Both the position numbers and the translations under genes were made by a program. From the NCBI RefSeq assembly GCF_000024345.1, contig NC_013729.1, forward strand, positions 5,394,001-5,458,000: a stretch of DNA of 64,000 nucleotides. The letters are read 5' to 3'. Of this stretch, positions 8,120 to 16,087 are shown in pieces. The notes beneath the pieces were generated by a model. The model had not been told where the DNA came from. It searched no databases and was given only the letters and a program-made list of their open reading frames with translations. Numbering within the stretch: the stretch's first letter is position 1; each line of letters starts with the position of its first letter. The stretch is from Kribbella flavida DSM 17836 (lineage in GTDB: Bacteria > Actinomycetota > Actinomycetes > Propionibacteriales > Kribbellaceae).

Positions 8120-9418
8120 TCAGGGGTGGGTGGGGTTGGGTTTGGAGGTGAGGGCGCAGAGGGTGGCGGTGGCGGCCAGCACGGCGACGGCGATCAGCAG
8201 CGAGCCGAGTGATCTGGATGGGGTGAAGGCTGTGCCGTTCGCGTGGGCCTCGGCGGCCGCGCCGGCCAGGCAGGTGGCGAGCGTCAAGCCGAGCAGGCCG
8301 GTCGACAAAGCGACCAGTCGCAGCATCCAGCTGCCCATCGAGTAGCTCCAGCCCGGGCCGGCGAACCGGAGTTGCGTGGCGGGCGCAGGCGCGGGTCTCG
8401 TTCCCCACTGGTCGTAGACGTGCCTCGGGACCAGCTCGTTGAGGCGGCCGATCGTCGCCAGCCCGCGGGCCAGCGTCTCTGCGTCCAGGGGTCCGTACTG
8501 ATAAGCGACGAGCGCGTCACGATCGACCGCGAGCCCGATCGGGCGCCCGTCCAGCAACGCCTGCATGACGCGCGGCTGCAGCATCGCCGTCACGTACCGC
8601 GCGTCCTCGGCGAACACGTCGAACGACCGGTTGAACTCAGCACTCTCCAGCAGCAGATCCGACCGCGTCAGCCCACTGCCCGGTCGTACCTCCAACGCCG
8701 GCAACTCCCGCTCCAGCTGCCGCCCGACGAACACCGCGAGCCGCCGACGCCGGCAGACCACCCCATGCCACTCCAACCACCGCACCTCGAACGCAAGCCC
8801 CGCATCGGCCCGTACGACGTTCCGCACGACCCAGTTCCGCCCCACCGGCAATGGCAGGGGGTGTCCCGGCAGCCATCCCGCCGAAGACTGTGGCAGTGGC
8901 CGGCCATCCGACCGGAACCCACTCGGCAGCTCGGCACGGGCGGAGCCGGCCGGGGGCAGCCGCAGCAAGTCCCGCGGCAGCTCGCGGGAGATCTGCCAGC
9001 CGTTGATCCGAGCGACTTCAGCCAGCTCAACGGTGATTGCTCTCGGCCACGAATACCCCACCCACAGCACAGCGAGCACCAGCAGGACCAGCAACGGCGT
9101 CAGCGCGATGGCCGCGAACACGGCCCGCTCCCCCGCGTCGTACAGACTCCACACCGTCCGGGCCGCACAGGCGCAGATCGCGATGACGGCTGCCCACCGG
9201 GCGAGTTTGCTGGATCCCGCCGAGACTCCGGCCAGGACGAAGGCCGCCGGCAACGCCAGCAGGACAACCAGCACCATGGCCGAGGACCACCCCGGCCAGT
9301 CCGCGCCGACAACCTCCGGCATCAGGATCAACCCGAGCCCGGTCACCACGAGGATGAGCGGGAAGAAGACCGCCGCCAGGCCCCGCCCGACTTCCGACCG
9401 CAGCGACTGACTGGACAC
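8120..9418 (-). CDS. Membrane protein, DUF3137-like
   Basis: 432-aa protein of unknown function. Three N-terminal hydrophobic segments (about 15-35, 45-65, 100-125) and two C-terminal ones (about 370-390, 405-425) flank a large soluble middle region. The central motif LLESAEFNRSFDVFAEDARYVTAMLQPRVMQALLD resembles the core of DUF3137 proteins, in which the pattern E-FNR-F-V...D...A--L-P is conserved; family assignment is by eye. No catalytic residues are recognised. It stands alone between two convergent or differently oriented genes: the PhyH gene (convergent) and a phosphotransferase gene 56 bp upstream on the same strand. Confidence 0.68.
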   Translation of the reverse strand: MSSQSLRSEVGRGLAAVFFPLILVVTGLGLILMPEVVGADWPGWSSAMVLVVLLALPAAFVLAGVSAGSSKLARWAAVIAICACAARTVWSLYDAGERAVFAAIALTPLLVLLVLAVLWVGYSWPRAITVELAEVARINGWQISRELPRDLLRLPPAGSARAELPSGFRSDGRPLPQSSAGWLPGHPLPLPVGRNWVVRNVVRADAGLAFEVRWLEWHGVVCRRRRLAVFVGRQLERELPALEVRPGSGLTRSDLLLESAEFNRSFDVFAEDARYVTAMLQPRVMQALLDGRPIGLAVDRDALVAYQYGPLDAETLARGLATIGRLNELVPRHVYDQWGTRPAPAPATQLRFAGPGWSYSMGSWMLRLVALSTGLLGLTLATCLAGAAAEAHANGTAFTPSRSLGSLLIAVAVLAATATLCALTSKPNPTHP

Positions 9419-9474
9419 GCCCCGGAGTCTGACACGCAGATCAGGTCAGCCCGTTGCCGTCCGGACACCTGGGG

Positions 9475-10521
9475 TCAGGTGGGGGCGAAGAGGCGGGCGA
9501 CTTCGGCGAGCCAGTGGTGTGGTGAGAGGGACCAGGCGGCGGCCTCGGTCTCGTCGGCGTGGACGAGGAGTCGGTGCCAGGAGATCAGTCGGTGGACGAC
9601 GTGCAGCGGCTGGGCGACATCGAGCTCGGCACGGAGTAGGTCGAGTGGCGCCAGGTCTGTCCACTGCGTGAGGTAGGCGTCCTTGACCTCCTGCAGGCGT
9701 GCATCGTCCTCGGTCCACGAGCCCGGGTCGTCCGGGTCGACCAGTGCGGACTGCACACAGGACAACGTGACGAACGGATGGCCCCACAGCGCGTCACCGA
9801 AGTCGAAGAAGCGGAACGGCGCGGACGGGCTCGCACTGAAGACGTTGCGGGCGTGCAGGTCGTTCTGATCGAGCGCCAGCGGAATCGCCCCGGACAGCTT
9901 GGCGGTCCAGCTCGACAGGTTGTCCGCCGCCCGCCGTACGTCGTCGAGCGATCCGACCGCCAGCGGGTGGTCGGCGGCGAGCGCATCGAACCAGTCGGCG
10001 ATGCCGTGCACCGTCTCCCCCAGCCCTTCCGGCTCAGCCGCGGTCAGCCCGCTCGCCAGCAACGCCGGCCCGGCCGGGATCGTGTCGCGCTGCAGTTCGG
10101 CGTACTCGGTGACGAGCCTGCGCCACAACGGCAACGGGTCCACGTCGGCGCCGGCGAGCTGCTCGTCGAGCGTCAGCCCTTGGTCGGCAGTCAGCATCCA
10201 GCCGCGGACCGGCTCGACAGCGAGCGGGGCGATCACGTGCTGCGGGAGTTCCCGCGCCATCACCCCCACCAGCGCGGCCTCGAACGCCTGACCCGGGTTG
10301 TTCTCCTTGAACCAGAACAACCCGTGATCGGTGGGGTAGCACCACACCGTCGCCCAGAAGCGGACCTTGTACGGCACCGGACCACCGGTGACGGCGATTG
10401 CCGCCCCGGCCAGCTCCGTCCGCACCCAGACGTCGACGGCCGCGAACCAGTCCGCGCCGGACCAGCGGCGAACCCACTGACCCTCAGCGTCCTTCTCCAG
10501 CGACCGGGGCGTCGGCGGCAT
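9475..10521 (-). CDS. APH-fold phosphotransferase family protein
   Basis: 348-aa protein of the aminoglycoside/choline kinase fold. The catalytic loop is LDQNDLHARNVF (Asp221, Asn226) and the metal-binding DFG equivalent is FFDFGDALWGHP (Asp240). The usual His of the HxD brown loop is Gln here (QND), a common variant in uncharacterised members. The N-lobe reads VRFWATVWCYPTDHGLFWFKEN, with Lys72 as the likely ATP-contact lysine. ATG 10521 was chosen because GGAAGGA lies 3-9 bases upstream; 18 further in-frame codons upstream lack a ribosome binding site. Substrate is unknown; nothing nearby suggests antibiotic resistance specifically. The next gene upstream, divergent, is another APH-fold protein of unrelated sequence. 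Confidence 0.8.
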   Translation of the reverse strand: MPPTPRSLEKDAEGQWVRRWSGADWFAAVDVWVRTELAGAAIAVTGGPVPYKVRFWATVWCYPTDHGLFWFKENNPGQAFEAALVGVMARELPQHVIAPLAVEPVRGWMLTADQGLTLDEQLAGADVDPLPLWRRLVTEYAELQRDTIPAGPALLASGLTAAEPEGLGETVHGIADWFDALAADHPLAVGSLDDVRRAADNLSSWTAKLSGAIPLALDQNDLHARNVFSASPSAPFRFFDFGDALWGHPFVTLSCVQSALVDPDDPGSWTEDDARLQEVKDAYLTQWTDLAPLDLLRAELDVAQPLHVVHRLISWHRLLVHADETEAAAWSLSPHHWLAEVARLFAPT

Positions 10522-10772
10522 TCGTCCTTCCACACCGCGGAGAGTAGGCGCCGCCCGGAAGCTCCGCACCTCCATTACCCGCAGCAGCGGCCGGGCCTGC
10601 TATCAGCACGAGGCGCAGGCACCGGCTTTGAGTTCGTGTGCGCCGGCAGGGCAGGCGTCCCGGCTGACAACCGTACCCGCCGTTCGGGATCTCGGCGGTG
10701 GTGAGCTCGACGGCCTTGGTGGTGCAAGAAATGCCGGTGCGTCGGGCGAACTGCCGGCTCTAGATTCGTGGG

Positions 10773-11720
10773 GTGATCGCGAACGAGGACGTTCTCTCCG
10801 AACTGGCGCAGCTTGGTGTGCCGGCCGGGCCGATGGTTCGGGTGCACGGCGGGTTCGCCAACCGGTTGTACCGGCTCGACACGGACCAGGGGTCGTTCGC
10901 GGTGAAGGAGTTGAACCTCGTCGACCGTCGCGGGACCTACCCTGTCGAGGACGTGTTCCGGTTCGAGCGGGCGGCCTTTGCTGCGGGCCTACCGATGCCG
11001 GAGCCGATCTGGGCCAGCCGGCAGTTGCTCGTTCACCGGTGGGTCGAGGGCGAGAAGGTGCCCGAAGAGCCGGTGCCGGCGGCGTACGCGTTCGAGGTCG
11101 GGGAGATCCTCGCGCGCCTCCACGCGCTCGATGTCGAGTGGAAGCACGGGTTGATCGAGGACCCGGCGCCAAGGGACTGGCCCGAACTCGCCGAGCGGGC
11201 GGCGGCGACCGGACAGCCGTGGGCCGGCGAACTGGGCGCCCACGTCGAGACGTTGCTCGCGATCACCCACTTCGTCGACACCTGCGAACGGCCGGGGCCG
11301 GTCGTGCTGACCCATCGGGACATCCAACCGTGGAATCTGCTCGCTCGAGGCGGCCGCCCGGTGGTGCTCGACTGGGAGCTCTCGGGCATGCTCGACCTGG
11401 CGGGTGAGCTCGGCTCGACCGCCCTGAGCCTCGCGAAAGGACCTGGCTTCGACGCCATCGAGCCTGCCGTCTTCCGCGCGGTCCTTGACGGCTATGTCGC
11501 AGGAGGCGGAGTGCTGCCACCGCCGGGGCCGAGCTGGTTCGTGTTCATGATCGGCGGCTGGCTGGGATTCACGCGGTGGAACATTCTCCGCTGCCTCGCC
11601 GAGGTCGAGGCGACCACCGGCCCCGACCTCGCGCTGTCGCACGCGTCCGTCCGCGGCGGCCTGCGCGGCCTGCCCGACCTCTTCGCCCGACTTCCGCAGC
11701 TCCAGGCGTTGCTCGGGTGA
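10773..11720 (+). CDS. Aminoglycoside phosphotransferase-family kinase
   Basis: 315-aa small-molecule kinase of the APH/choline kinase superfamily. The ATP-binding Lys45 is in SFAVKELN; the catalytic loop is LTHRDIQPWNLL (Asp183, Asn188); the metal-binding Asp200 is in VVLDWELSG. The N-terminal segment GGFANRLYRLDTDQG is the glycine-rich nucleotide loop equivalent. GTG 10773 is the start. It is divergent from the 9475-10521 phosphotransferase with about 250 bp between them and is followed by a strong hairpin and the minisatellite. Substrate unknown; homologues range from homoserine and methylthioribose kinases to antibiotic-modifying enzymes. Confidence 0.83.
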   Translation: MIANEDVLSELAQLGVPAGPMVRVHGGFANRLYRLDTDQGSFAVKELNLVDRRGTYPVEDVFRFERAAFAAGLPMPEPIWASRQLLVHRWVEGEKVPEEPVPAAYAFEVGEILARLHALDVEWKHGLIEDPAPRDWPELAERAAATGQPWAGELGAHVETLLAITHFVDTCERPGPVVLTHRDIQPWNLLARGGRPVVLDWELSGMLDLAGELGSTALSLAKGPGFDAIEPAVFRAVLDGYVAGGGVLPPPGPSWFVFMIGGWLGFTRWNILRCLAEVEATTGPDLALSHASVRGGLRGLPDLFARLPQLQALLG

Positions 11721-11750
11721 CAGCGACGCACCGTCCACCGGCACGATGCC

Positions 11751-11778
11751 CCGCCGTCACCGAGGCCGGTGACGGCGG
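11751..11778. terminator. 11-bp perfect stem-loop downstream of the phosphotransferase gene
   Basis: CCGCCGTCACC (11751-11761) pairs exactly with GGTGACGGCGG (11768-11778) across a 6-base loop, 30 bp after the stop at 11720. There is no T-run. It probably ends transcription of the 10773-11720 gene before the tandem repeats. Confidence 0.55.
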
Positions 11779-11807
11779 CAGTTCCGGCTAGTCGGGCTAC
11801 GGCCCCT

Positions 11808-12011
11808 GATACGGCGGCTCCCCCTAGGCGGTCCCTGGTACGGCAGCTACCCCTCGGCCGCCCCTGGTACGGCAGCTACCCCTCGGCCGCCCCTGGTACG
11901 GCAGCTACCCCTCGGCCGCCCCTGGTACGGCAGCTACCCCTCGGCCGCCCCTGGTACGGCGGCTCCCCCTGCGGCGCCCCTGGTATGGCGGCTCCGCCCA
12001 CGGCGGTCCCT
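11808..12011. repeat. 29-bp tandem minisatellite, seven units
   Basis: Seven head-to-tail units begin at 11808, 11837, 11866, 11895, 11924, 11953 and 11982. The four units from 11837 to 11952 are identical 29-mers starting GGTACGGCAGCTACCCCTCG; the first and last two are diverged, and the last is 30 bp. The array fills most of the 389-bp gene-free interval between the convergent ends at 11720 and 12110. Because 29 is not a multiple of three, any reading frame cycles through three phases, so it is not a normal protein repeat. Some diverged units read Pro-Trp-Tyr-Gly-Gly-Ser, so a decayed coding origin is possible. Spacers typical of CRISPR are absent. Confidence 0.9.
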
Positions 12012-12109
12012 GGGGCCCTTGCTGTGGCGGCTGTCGTTGGTAGGCCGGCGACGAGGCTGTCAGTCGGAGCGGCCGCCTCGGTCGAACGGGTGGTTGTCGC
12101 CCGAGGGGG

Positions 12110-13888
12110 TCAGGAGGTGTAGTCGCGGAAGCCGCGGCCGGTCTTGCGGCCGAGGTAGCCCGCGGTGACGAGATGCTCCAGCAGCGGTGCCGGGGCGAAG
12201 CCGGGCTCGCGGAACTCCAGGTAGAGGGTGCGCTGGATGGCGAGCGAGACGTCCAGGCCGACCACGTCGAGCAGCTCGAACGGTCCCATCGGCAGTCGGC
12301 AGCCGAGCTTCATCGCGGCGTCGATGTCGTCGACGCCGGCGTAGTGCGCCTCGAGCATCCGGACCGCGTCGTTCAGGTACGGGAAGAGCAGCGCGTTGAC
12401 GATGAAGCCGGCCCGGTCGCCGCAGCGCACCGGGTGCTTGCCGGCGGCAACGGCCAGGGCGGCGACGGCGTCGGCGACCTCCGGCGCGGTGCTGACCGTG
12501 CTGACCACCTCGACCAGCTTCATCACCGGGGCCGGGTTGAAGAAGTGCAGCCCGACCACGTCGGCCGGCCGCTTGGTCGCCATCGCCAGGTCGATCACCG
12601 GCAGGCTGGAGGTCGTGGTGGCCAGGATCGCGCCCGGCTTGCAGATCTCGTCGAAGGTCTCGAACAGCGCCTGCTTGACGCTCAGCTCCTCGACCACGGC
12701 CTCGACCACCAGGTCGGCGGTCGCCAGGTCGTCGAGCTTGGCGGTGCCGATGATCCGGGCGAGCGCCGCGTCGCGCTCCTCCGACGACAGCTTGCCGCGC
12801 TGGACCCCCTTCTCCAGCGACCGCTCGAGCGCCGCCCGGACCCGGTCGACCTTCTCGGTGCCGCGGGCGACGTACAGCACGTCGTAGCCGGCCTTGGCGC
12901 AGACCTCGATGATGCCGACGGCCATCGTGCCGGAGCCGACCACGCCGACCTGCTTGACCGGCCGCACCGGGGCCTGGTCGTCGGCGGGCTTCGGGGTCAG
13001 GTCGTCGTCGACCACGACCGGGGAGTCGGGCGCCTCGTAGGTGTAGAAGCCGCGCCCGGTCTTCCGGCCGAGCAGCCCGGCGGTGACCATCTGCTTGAGG
13101 ATCGGCGCCGGCGCGTGCAGCCGGTTGCGGCCCTGCTTGTACATCGTGTCGAGAATCTCGTACGCCGTGTCGAGGCCGATCAGGTCGAGCAGCGCCAGCG
13201 GGCCCATCGGGTAGCCGCAGCCCAGCCGCATCGCCGCGTCCACGTCCTCGCGGGTGGCGTACCGCGACTCGACCATCGAGACGGCGTGGTTCAGGTAGCC
13301 GAACAGCAGCGCGTTGGCGATGAACCCGGCCCGGTCGGCGGCCACCACCGGGACCTTGTCGAGCCGGCGCGCCAGCGCGAGCACGTCCTCGACCACGTCC
13401 GGCTCGGTGACGACGGTCTTGATCACCTCGACGAACTCCTGCACCGGCGCCGGGTTGAAGAAGTGCATACCGACGACGCGGCGCGGGCGCTCGGTGGCGA
13501 CCGAGATCTCGGTGACCGACAGCGACGAGGTGTTGGTCGCCAGGATCGCGTCCTCGCGGACCACCTTGTCCAGCGCGGAGAAGATCTCGCGCTTCAGCTC
13601 GAGCCGCTCGATCACCGCCTCGATGACCAGGTCGCAGCCGGCCAGCGCTTCCAGCTCGGTGGCGAACGTGACCCGGTCGAACAGGGCCTGCTGGTCCTCC
13701 ACGGACAGCTTGCCTCGCTTCACCGCCCGGTCGGTCGAGTGCTGGATGTGCCCGCGGCCGCGCTCGACCGCCTGCTCGTCCCGCTCCACCCCGACCACGG
13801 TCAGCCCGTGCCGGGCGAACACCTCCGCGATGCCGGCCCCCATCGTGCCGAGCCCGACCACACCCACCGTTGTCAGTTCACGCGCCAT
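12110..13888 (-). CDS. Duplicated/fused 3-hydroxyacyl-CoA dehydrogenase
   Basis: 592-aa protein made of two complete 3-hydroxyacyl-CoA (3-hydroxybutyryl-CoA) dehydrogenases in tandem. The first copy (about 1-285) opens with the NAD-binding VGVVGLGTMGAGIAEVF and holds the catalytic pattern VGMHFFNPAPVQEFVEV; the second (about 305-592) opens VGVVGSGTMAVGIIEVC and holds VGLHFFNPAPVMKLVEV. Each copy also has an ATNTSSLSVTE- or ATTTSSLPVID-type substrate loop and ends in a GRKTGRGFYTY- or GRKTGRGFRDY-type 3HCDH domain. In the second Rossmann motif the third Gly is replaced (GSGTMAVG). The reaction is NAD-dependent interconversion of 3-hydroxyacyl- and 3-oxoacyl-CoA in beta-oxidation or C4 metabolism. 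ATG 13888 is used; an upstream GTG adds 7 residues. Similar two-copy proteins are known from streptomycetes. Confidence 0.9.
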   Translation of the reverse strand: MARELTTVGVVGLGTMGAGIAEVFARHGLTVVGVERDEQAVERGRGHIQHSTDRAVKRGKLSVEDQQALFDRVTFATELEALAGCDLVIEAVIERLELKREIFSALDKVVREDAILATNTSSLSVTEISVATERPRRVVGMHFFNPAPVQEFVEVIKTVVTEPDVVEDVLALARRLDKVPVVAADRAGFIANALLFGYLNHAVSMVESRYATREDVDAAMRLGCGYPMGPLALLDLIGLDTAYEILDTMYKQGRNRLHAPAPILKQMVTAGLLGRKTGRGFYTYEAPDSPVVVDDDLTPKPADDQAPVRPVKQVGVVGSGTMAVGIIEVCAKAGYDVLYVARGTEKVDRVRAALERSLEKGVQRGKLSSEERDAALARIIGTAKLDDLATADLVVEAVVEELSVKQALFETFDEICKPGAILATTTSSLPVIDLAMATKRPADVVGLHFFNPAPVMKLVEVVSTVSTAPEVADAVAALAVAAGKHPVRCGDRAGFIVNALLFPYLNDAVRMLEAHYAGVDDIDAAMKLGCRLPMGPFELLDVVGLDVSLAIQRTLYLEFREPGFAPAPLLEHLVTAGYLGRKTGRGFRDYTS

Positions 13889-14014
13889 GGCTCGAAGTGT
13901 GCCAGTCACCAGGTGGTCTGCCCATGAGGTGAGTCACCACCGAGGGCAACCTCACACCCGCGCCCCCCGAGATCCGCCGCACACCGGCAACTGGCGGCCG
14001 AGCGACTGCGCCGG

Positions 14015-14902
14015 TCACGCGTCGACCACCTCGGCGAGGACATGGAGCCAGCCACCGGAGCGGGTCTGACCTCGGCGCACCTGCAGCACCTGCCAGCCGG
14101 TCTGCGCCAGCAAGACGCGCAGGGGTTCCTCCTGCCAGCACCTGAAGTGGCGTGGCAGCTCGAGGGAGCGGTCGGACCACTCGACGCCGTCCCCCTCGCG
14201 GGTGCTGAAGGCGAGCAATGGAGCGGCCTTGGCGCACTTGGTGAGCACCGTCGACAGCTGGTCGGGGGTGAAGTGCAGGAAGACCGCGTCGGCGAAAACC
14301 ACGTCGTACGGGCCGCCGTAGTCGTCGGTGAGCGCGTTGAGCCGGTCGGCCGAGAACCCGTCGGCGCGCATCATCTCCAGGAAAGCGAGCGTGGCGTCGG
14401 TACGCCGTACCCGGTGGCCGCGGCGTTCCAGCTCGGCGGCGTCGCGGCCGGTCCCGCTCCCCAGCTCCAGCACGTCACCGCCCGCGGGCAGCGCCTCGTC
14501 GACCAGGCGGATCAGGTTCTCGTTCGGAGCACGCGGGATCGTGGACGCGAAAGACTCGGCGCGTTGCTCGTAGGCAGCCAGGGTCACCGTGTTCGCGTCG
14601 AGCGAGGAGACGACGCTCCAGTCGTCGCCGGTGTGCTCGACGACCGCAGGCAAGTCGACACCCACCTCCGGCCCGACGACGACCACGGTCTCCCCGCGGT
14701 GCAGATCGGCGATCGCCTGCAGGTCCCGGACGGCGTCCGGCAGCACGCTCAGCATCGCCCCGAGCCGCTCCGCCAGCTCCGCCGCTCCGCCGACCTCGGC
14801 CCCGGCGTACACGACGGAGACCCGCTCACCGGTCAGTTGGTCAGCCCAGGTCGCTCCACCCAGCGGCAACAGCACCAGCCGCGCGGGACACATCAGATTC
14901 AT
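14015..14902 (-). CDS. SAM-dependent methyltransferase with a degenerate histidine-phosphatase-like N-terminus
   Basis: 295-aa protein. Residues 105-290 are a class I methyltransferase: motif I VLELGSGTGRD (143-153), then RRTDATLAFLEMM and a post-motif YDVVFADAVFLHF. Residues 6-95 look like a worn histidine phosphatase: RLVLLPLGGATWADQLTG in place of the catalytic RHGxTxW opening, VYAGAEVGGAAELAERLG in place of the SPLxRAxxTAE helix, and GETVVVVGPEV in place of GETVLVVSHG. The phosphate-binding RHG and second His are absent, so that domain should be inactive; this assignment is by pattern only. Substrate of the methyltransferase is unknown. The gene stands alone and is divergent from nucS. 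Confidence 0.75.
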   Translation of the reverse strand: MNLMCPARLVLLPLGGATWADQLTGERVSVVYAGAEVGGAAELAERLGAMLSVLPDAVRDLQAIADLHRGETVVVVGPEVGVDLPAVVEHTGDDWSVVSSLDANTVTLAAYEQRAESFASTIPRAPNENLIRLVDEALPAGGDVLELGSGTGRDAAELERRGHRVRRTDATLAFLEMMRADGFSADRLNALTDDYGGPYDVVFADAVFLHFTPDQLSTVLTKCAKAAPLLAFSTREGDGVEWSDRSLELPRHFRCWQEEPLRVLLAQTGWQVLQVRRGQTRSGGWLHVLAEVVDA

Positions 14903-15030
14903 CGGGCACTCCCCCTCAGTCGTCGTGCCTTCAGGCTCCCATCACGCACCCGCCGCCACCATGAACCCAACCGGAATCCCGAGCGCACCCTCCATGCACC
15001 CACCAGGAATCTGGACTACGGTGTCTCCTC

Positions 15031-15690
15031 GTGCGCCTGGTGATTGCTCGTTGCTCAGTGGACTACTCCGGCCGGCTGACCGCCCATCTCCCGATGGCGC
15101 CGCGGCTGCTGATGGTGAAGGCGGACGGGTCGGTGCTGATCCACGCCGACGGCGGGTCGTACAAGCCGCTGAACTGGATGTCGCCGCCGTGCAAGCTGAC
15201 CGAGGAAGAGGGCGTCTGGAGCGTCACCAACAAGGCCGGTGAGGAACTGCGGATCACCTTCGAGGAAGTCGTCAGCGACACGTCGTACGAGCTGGGCCTG
15301 GACCCCGGGCTGATCAAGGACGGCGTCGAGGCGCACCTGCAGGAACTGCTGGCCGAGCACGTCACCACCTTCGGCGAGGGCTGGACCCTGGTCCGCCGGG
15401 AGTACCCGACCGCGATCGGGCCGGTCGACCTGCTCTGCCGCGACGCCGACGGCAAGCACGTCGCGGTCGAGATCAAGCGCCGCGGCGAGATCGACGGCGT
15501 CGAGCAGCTGACCCGCTACGTCGAACTGCTGAACCGCGACCCGCTGCTCGCCCCGGTCCGCGGGGTTTTCGCTGCGCAGCTGATCAAGCCGCAGGCCCAG
15601 TTCCTGGCCGCCGACCGCGGCCTGGAGTGCGTCACCGTCGACTACGACGCCCTGCGCGGCATGGAGTCGGACGTTCTCCGACTCTTCTGA
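15031..15690 (+). CDS. nucS: Mismatch-specific endonuclease NucS/EndoMS
   Basis: 219-aa NucS, which in actinobacteria lacking MutS/MutL cuts both strands at mismatches (G-T, G-G, T-T) and starts non-canonical mismatch repair with the beta clamp. The N-terminal DNA-binding domain (1-100) begins MRLVIARCSVDYSGRL; the C-terminal PD-(D/E)XK nuclease shows Asp133 (GPVDLLCRD), Glu147 and Lys149 (VAVEIKRR). Length matches the family. GTG 15031 is the start. No typical beta-clamp-binding tail beyond DVLRLF is seen; the last residues match the short C-terminus common in these proteins. It is monocistronic by appearance, followed by a hairpin at 15725-15750. Confidence 0.95.
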   Translation: MRLVIARCSVDYSGRLTAHLPMAPRLLMVKADGSVLIHADGGSYKPLNWMSPPCKLTEEEGVWSVTNKAGEELRITFEEVVSDTSYELGLDPGLIKDGVEAHLQELLAEHVTTFGEGWTLVRREYPTAIGPVDLLCRDADGKHVAVEIKRRGEIDGVEQLTRYVELLNRDPLLAPVRGVFAAQLIKPQAQFLAADRGLECVTVDYDALRGMESDVLRLF

Positions 15691-15724
15691 CCTGCTTCGG
15701 CAGTGAAAATCTGAACTAACAGCT

Positions 15725-15750
15725 GAATCTGCCCGATTTCAGGCAGATTC
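15725..15750. terminator. 9-bp perfect stem-loop after nucS
   Basis: GAATCTGCC (15725-15733) pairs with GGCAGATTC (15742-15750) over an 8-base loop, in an AT-rich patch unusual for this window. A short run TTGGTGTTG follows. This probably ends nucS transcription. Confidence 0.55.
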
Positions 15751-15789
15751 TTGGTGTTGCGCCGCCTCACCCGGCAGAGTTGTCGGGTG

Positions 15790-16065
15790 ATGAGTGAGGT
15801 GACGGGGCCCAGCGACGAGCTGGTCGACCAGGTCAGCCGGACCACCGGCCTGACCACCGAGGACGCCCGGCGGGTGGTCGCCGACGTGCTCGCGTACTTC
15901 ACCGAGACCACCGAGCAGTACGTCCGGCGCCGCCACCGCGAGCTGCAGACCTACGGCGCGCGCAACGAGGAGATCTTCGCCCGGCTGAGCGCCGAGCTGC
16001 GGCACTGGCCGGTCCGCTCCCCCGAACTGTCTGCCCGTCAGCTGCGGCGCATCGTCTACGGCTGA
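15790..16065 (+). CDS. Small conserved-looking protein of unknown function, upstream of glmS
   Basis: 91-aa charged helical protein starting MSEVTGPSDELVDQVSRTTG and ending RQLRRIVYG. Codon use (GC at third positions) matches its neighbours, so it is very probably real. No domain is recognised; the sequence alternates short helices rich in Arg and Glu, with ARRVVADVLAYFTETTEQYV in the middle. ATG 15790 is preceded by an inverted repeat CACCCG(15768-15773)/CGGGTG(15784-15789) that would fold the ribosome binding region into a stem; an upstream in-frame ATG at 15751 would read through both hairpins and is unlikely. It lies 22 nt before glmS on the same strand, so the two are probably co-transcribed. 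Confidence 0.72.
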   Translation: MSEVTGPSDELVDQVSRTTGLTTEDARRVVADVLAYFTETTEQYVRRRHRELQTYGARNEEIFARLSAELRHWPVRSPELSARQLRRIVYG

Positions 16066-16087
16066 CCAAGCGAGAGGAACCAACCCC

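Noticed and set aside
10603..10772. Cys-rich reading frame on the minus strand ending ...DACPAGAHELKAGACASC, near two APH-fold kinases, suggestive of a peptide precursor.
   Set aside because: The frame has no ATG, GTG or TTG start between 10603 and 10772 and is only part of a longer antisense open frame; APH kinases used in class V lanthipeptide clusters come with other enzymes absent here.
11808..12011. The repeat array as a CRISPR.
   Set aside because: Units are contiguous with no unique spacers and no cas genes are in the window.
11769..12122. A 117-codon frame through the minisatellite as a Pro-rich protein.
   Set aside because: It is open only because the 29-bp units contain no stops; the sequence changes phase at each unit and it runs into the convergent gene end.
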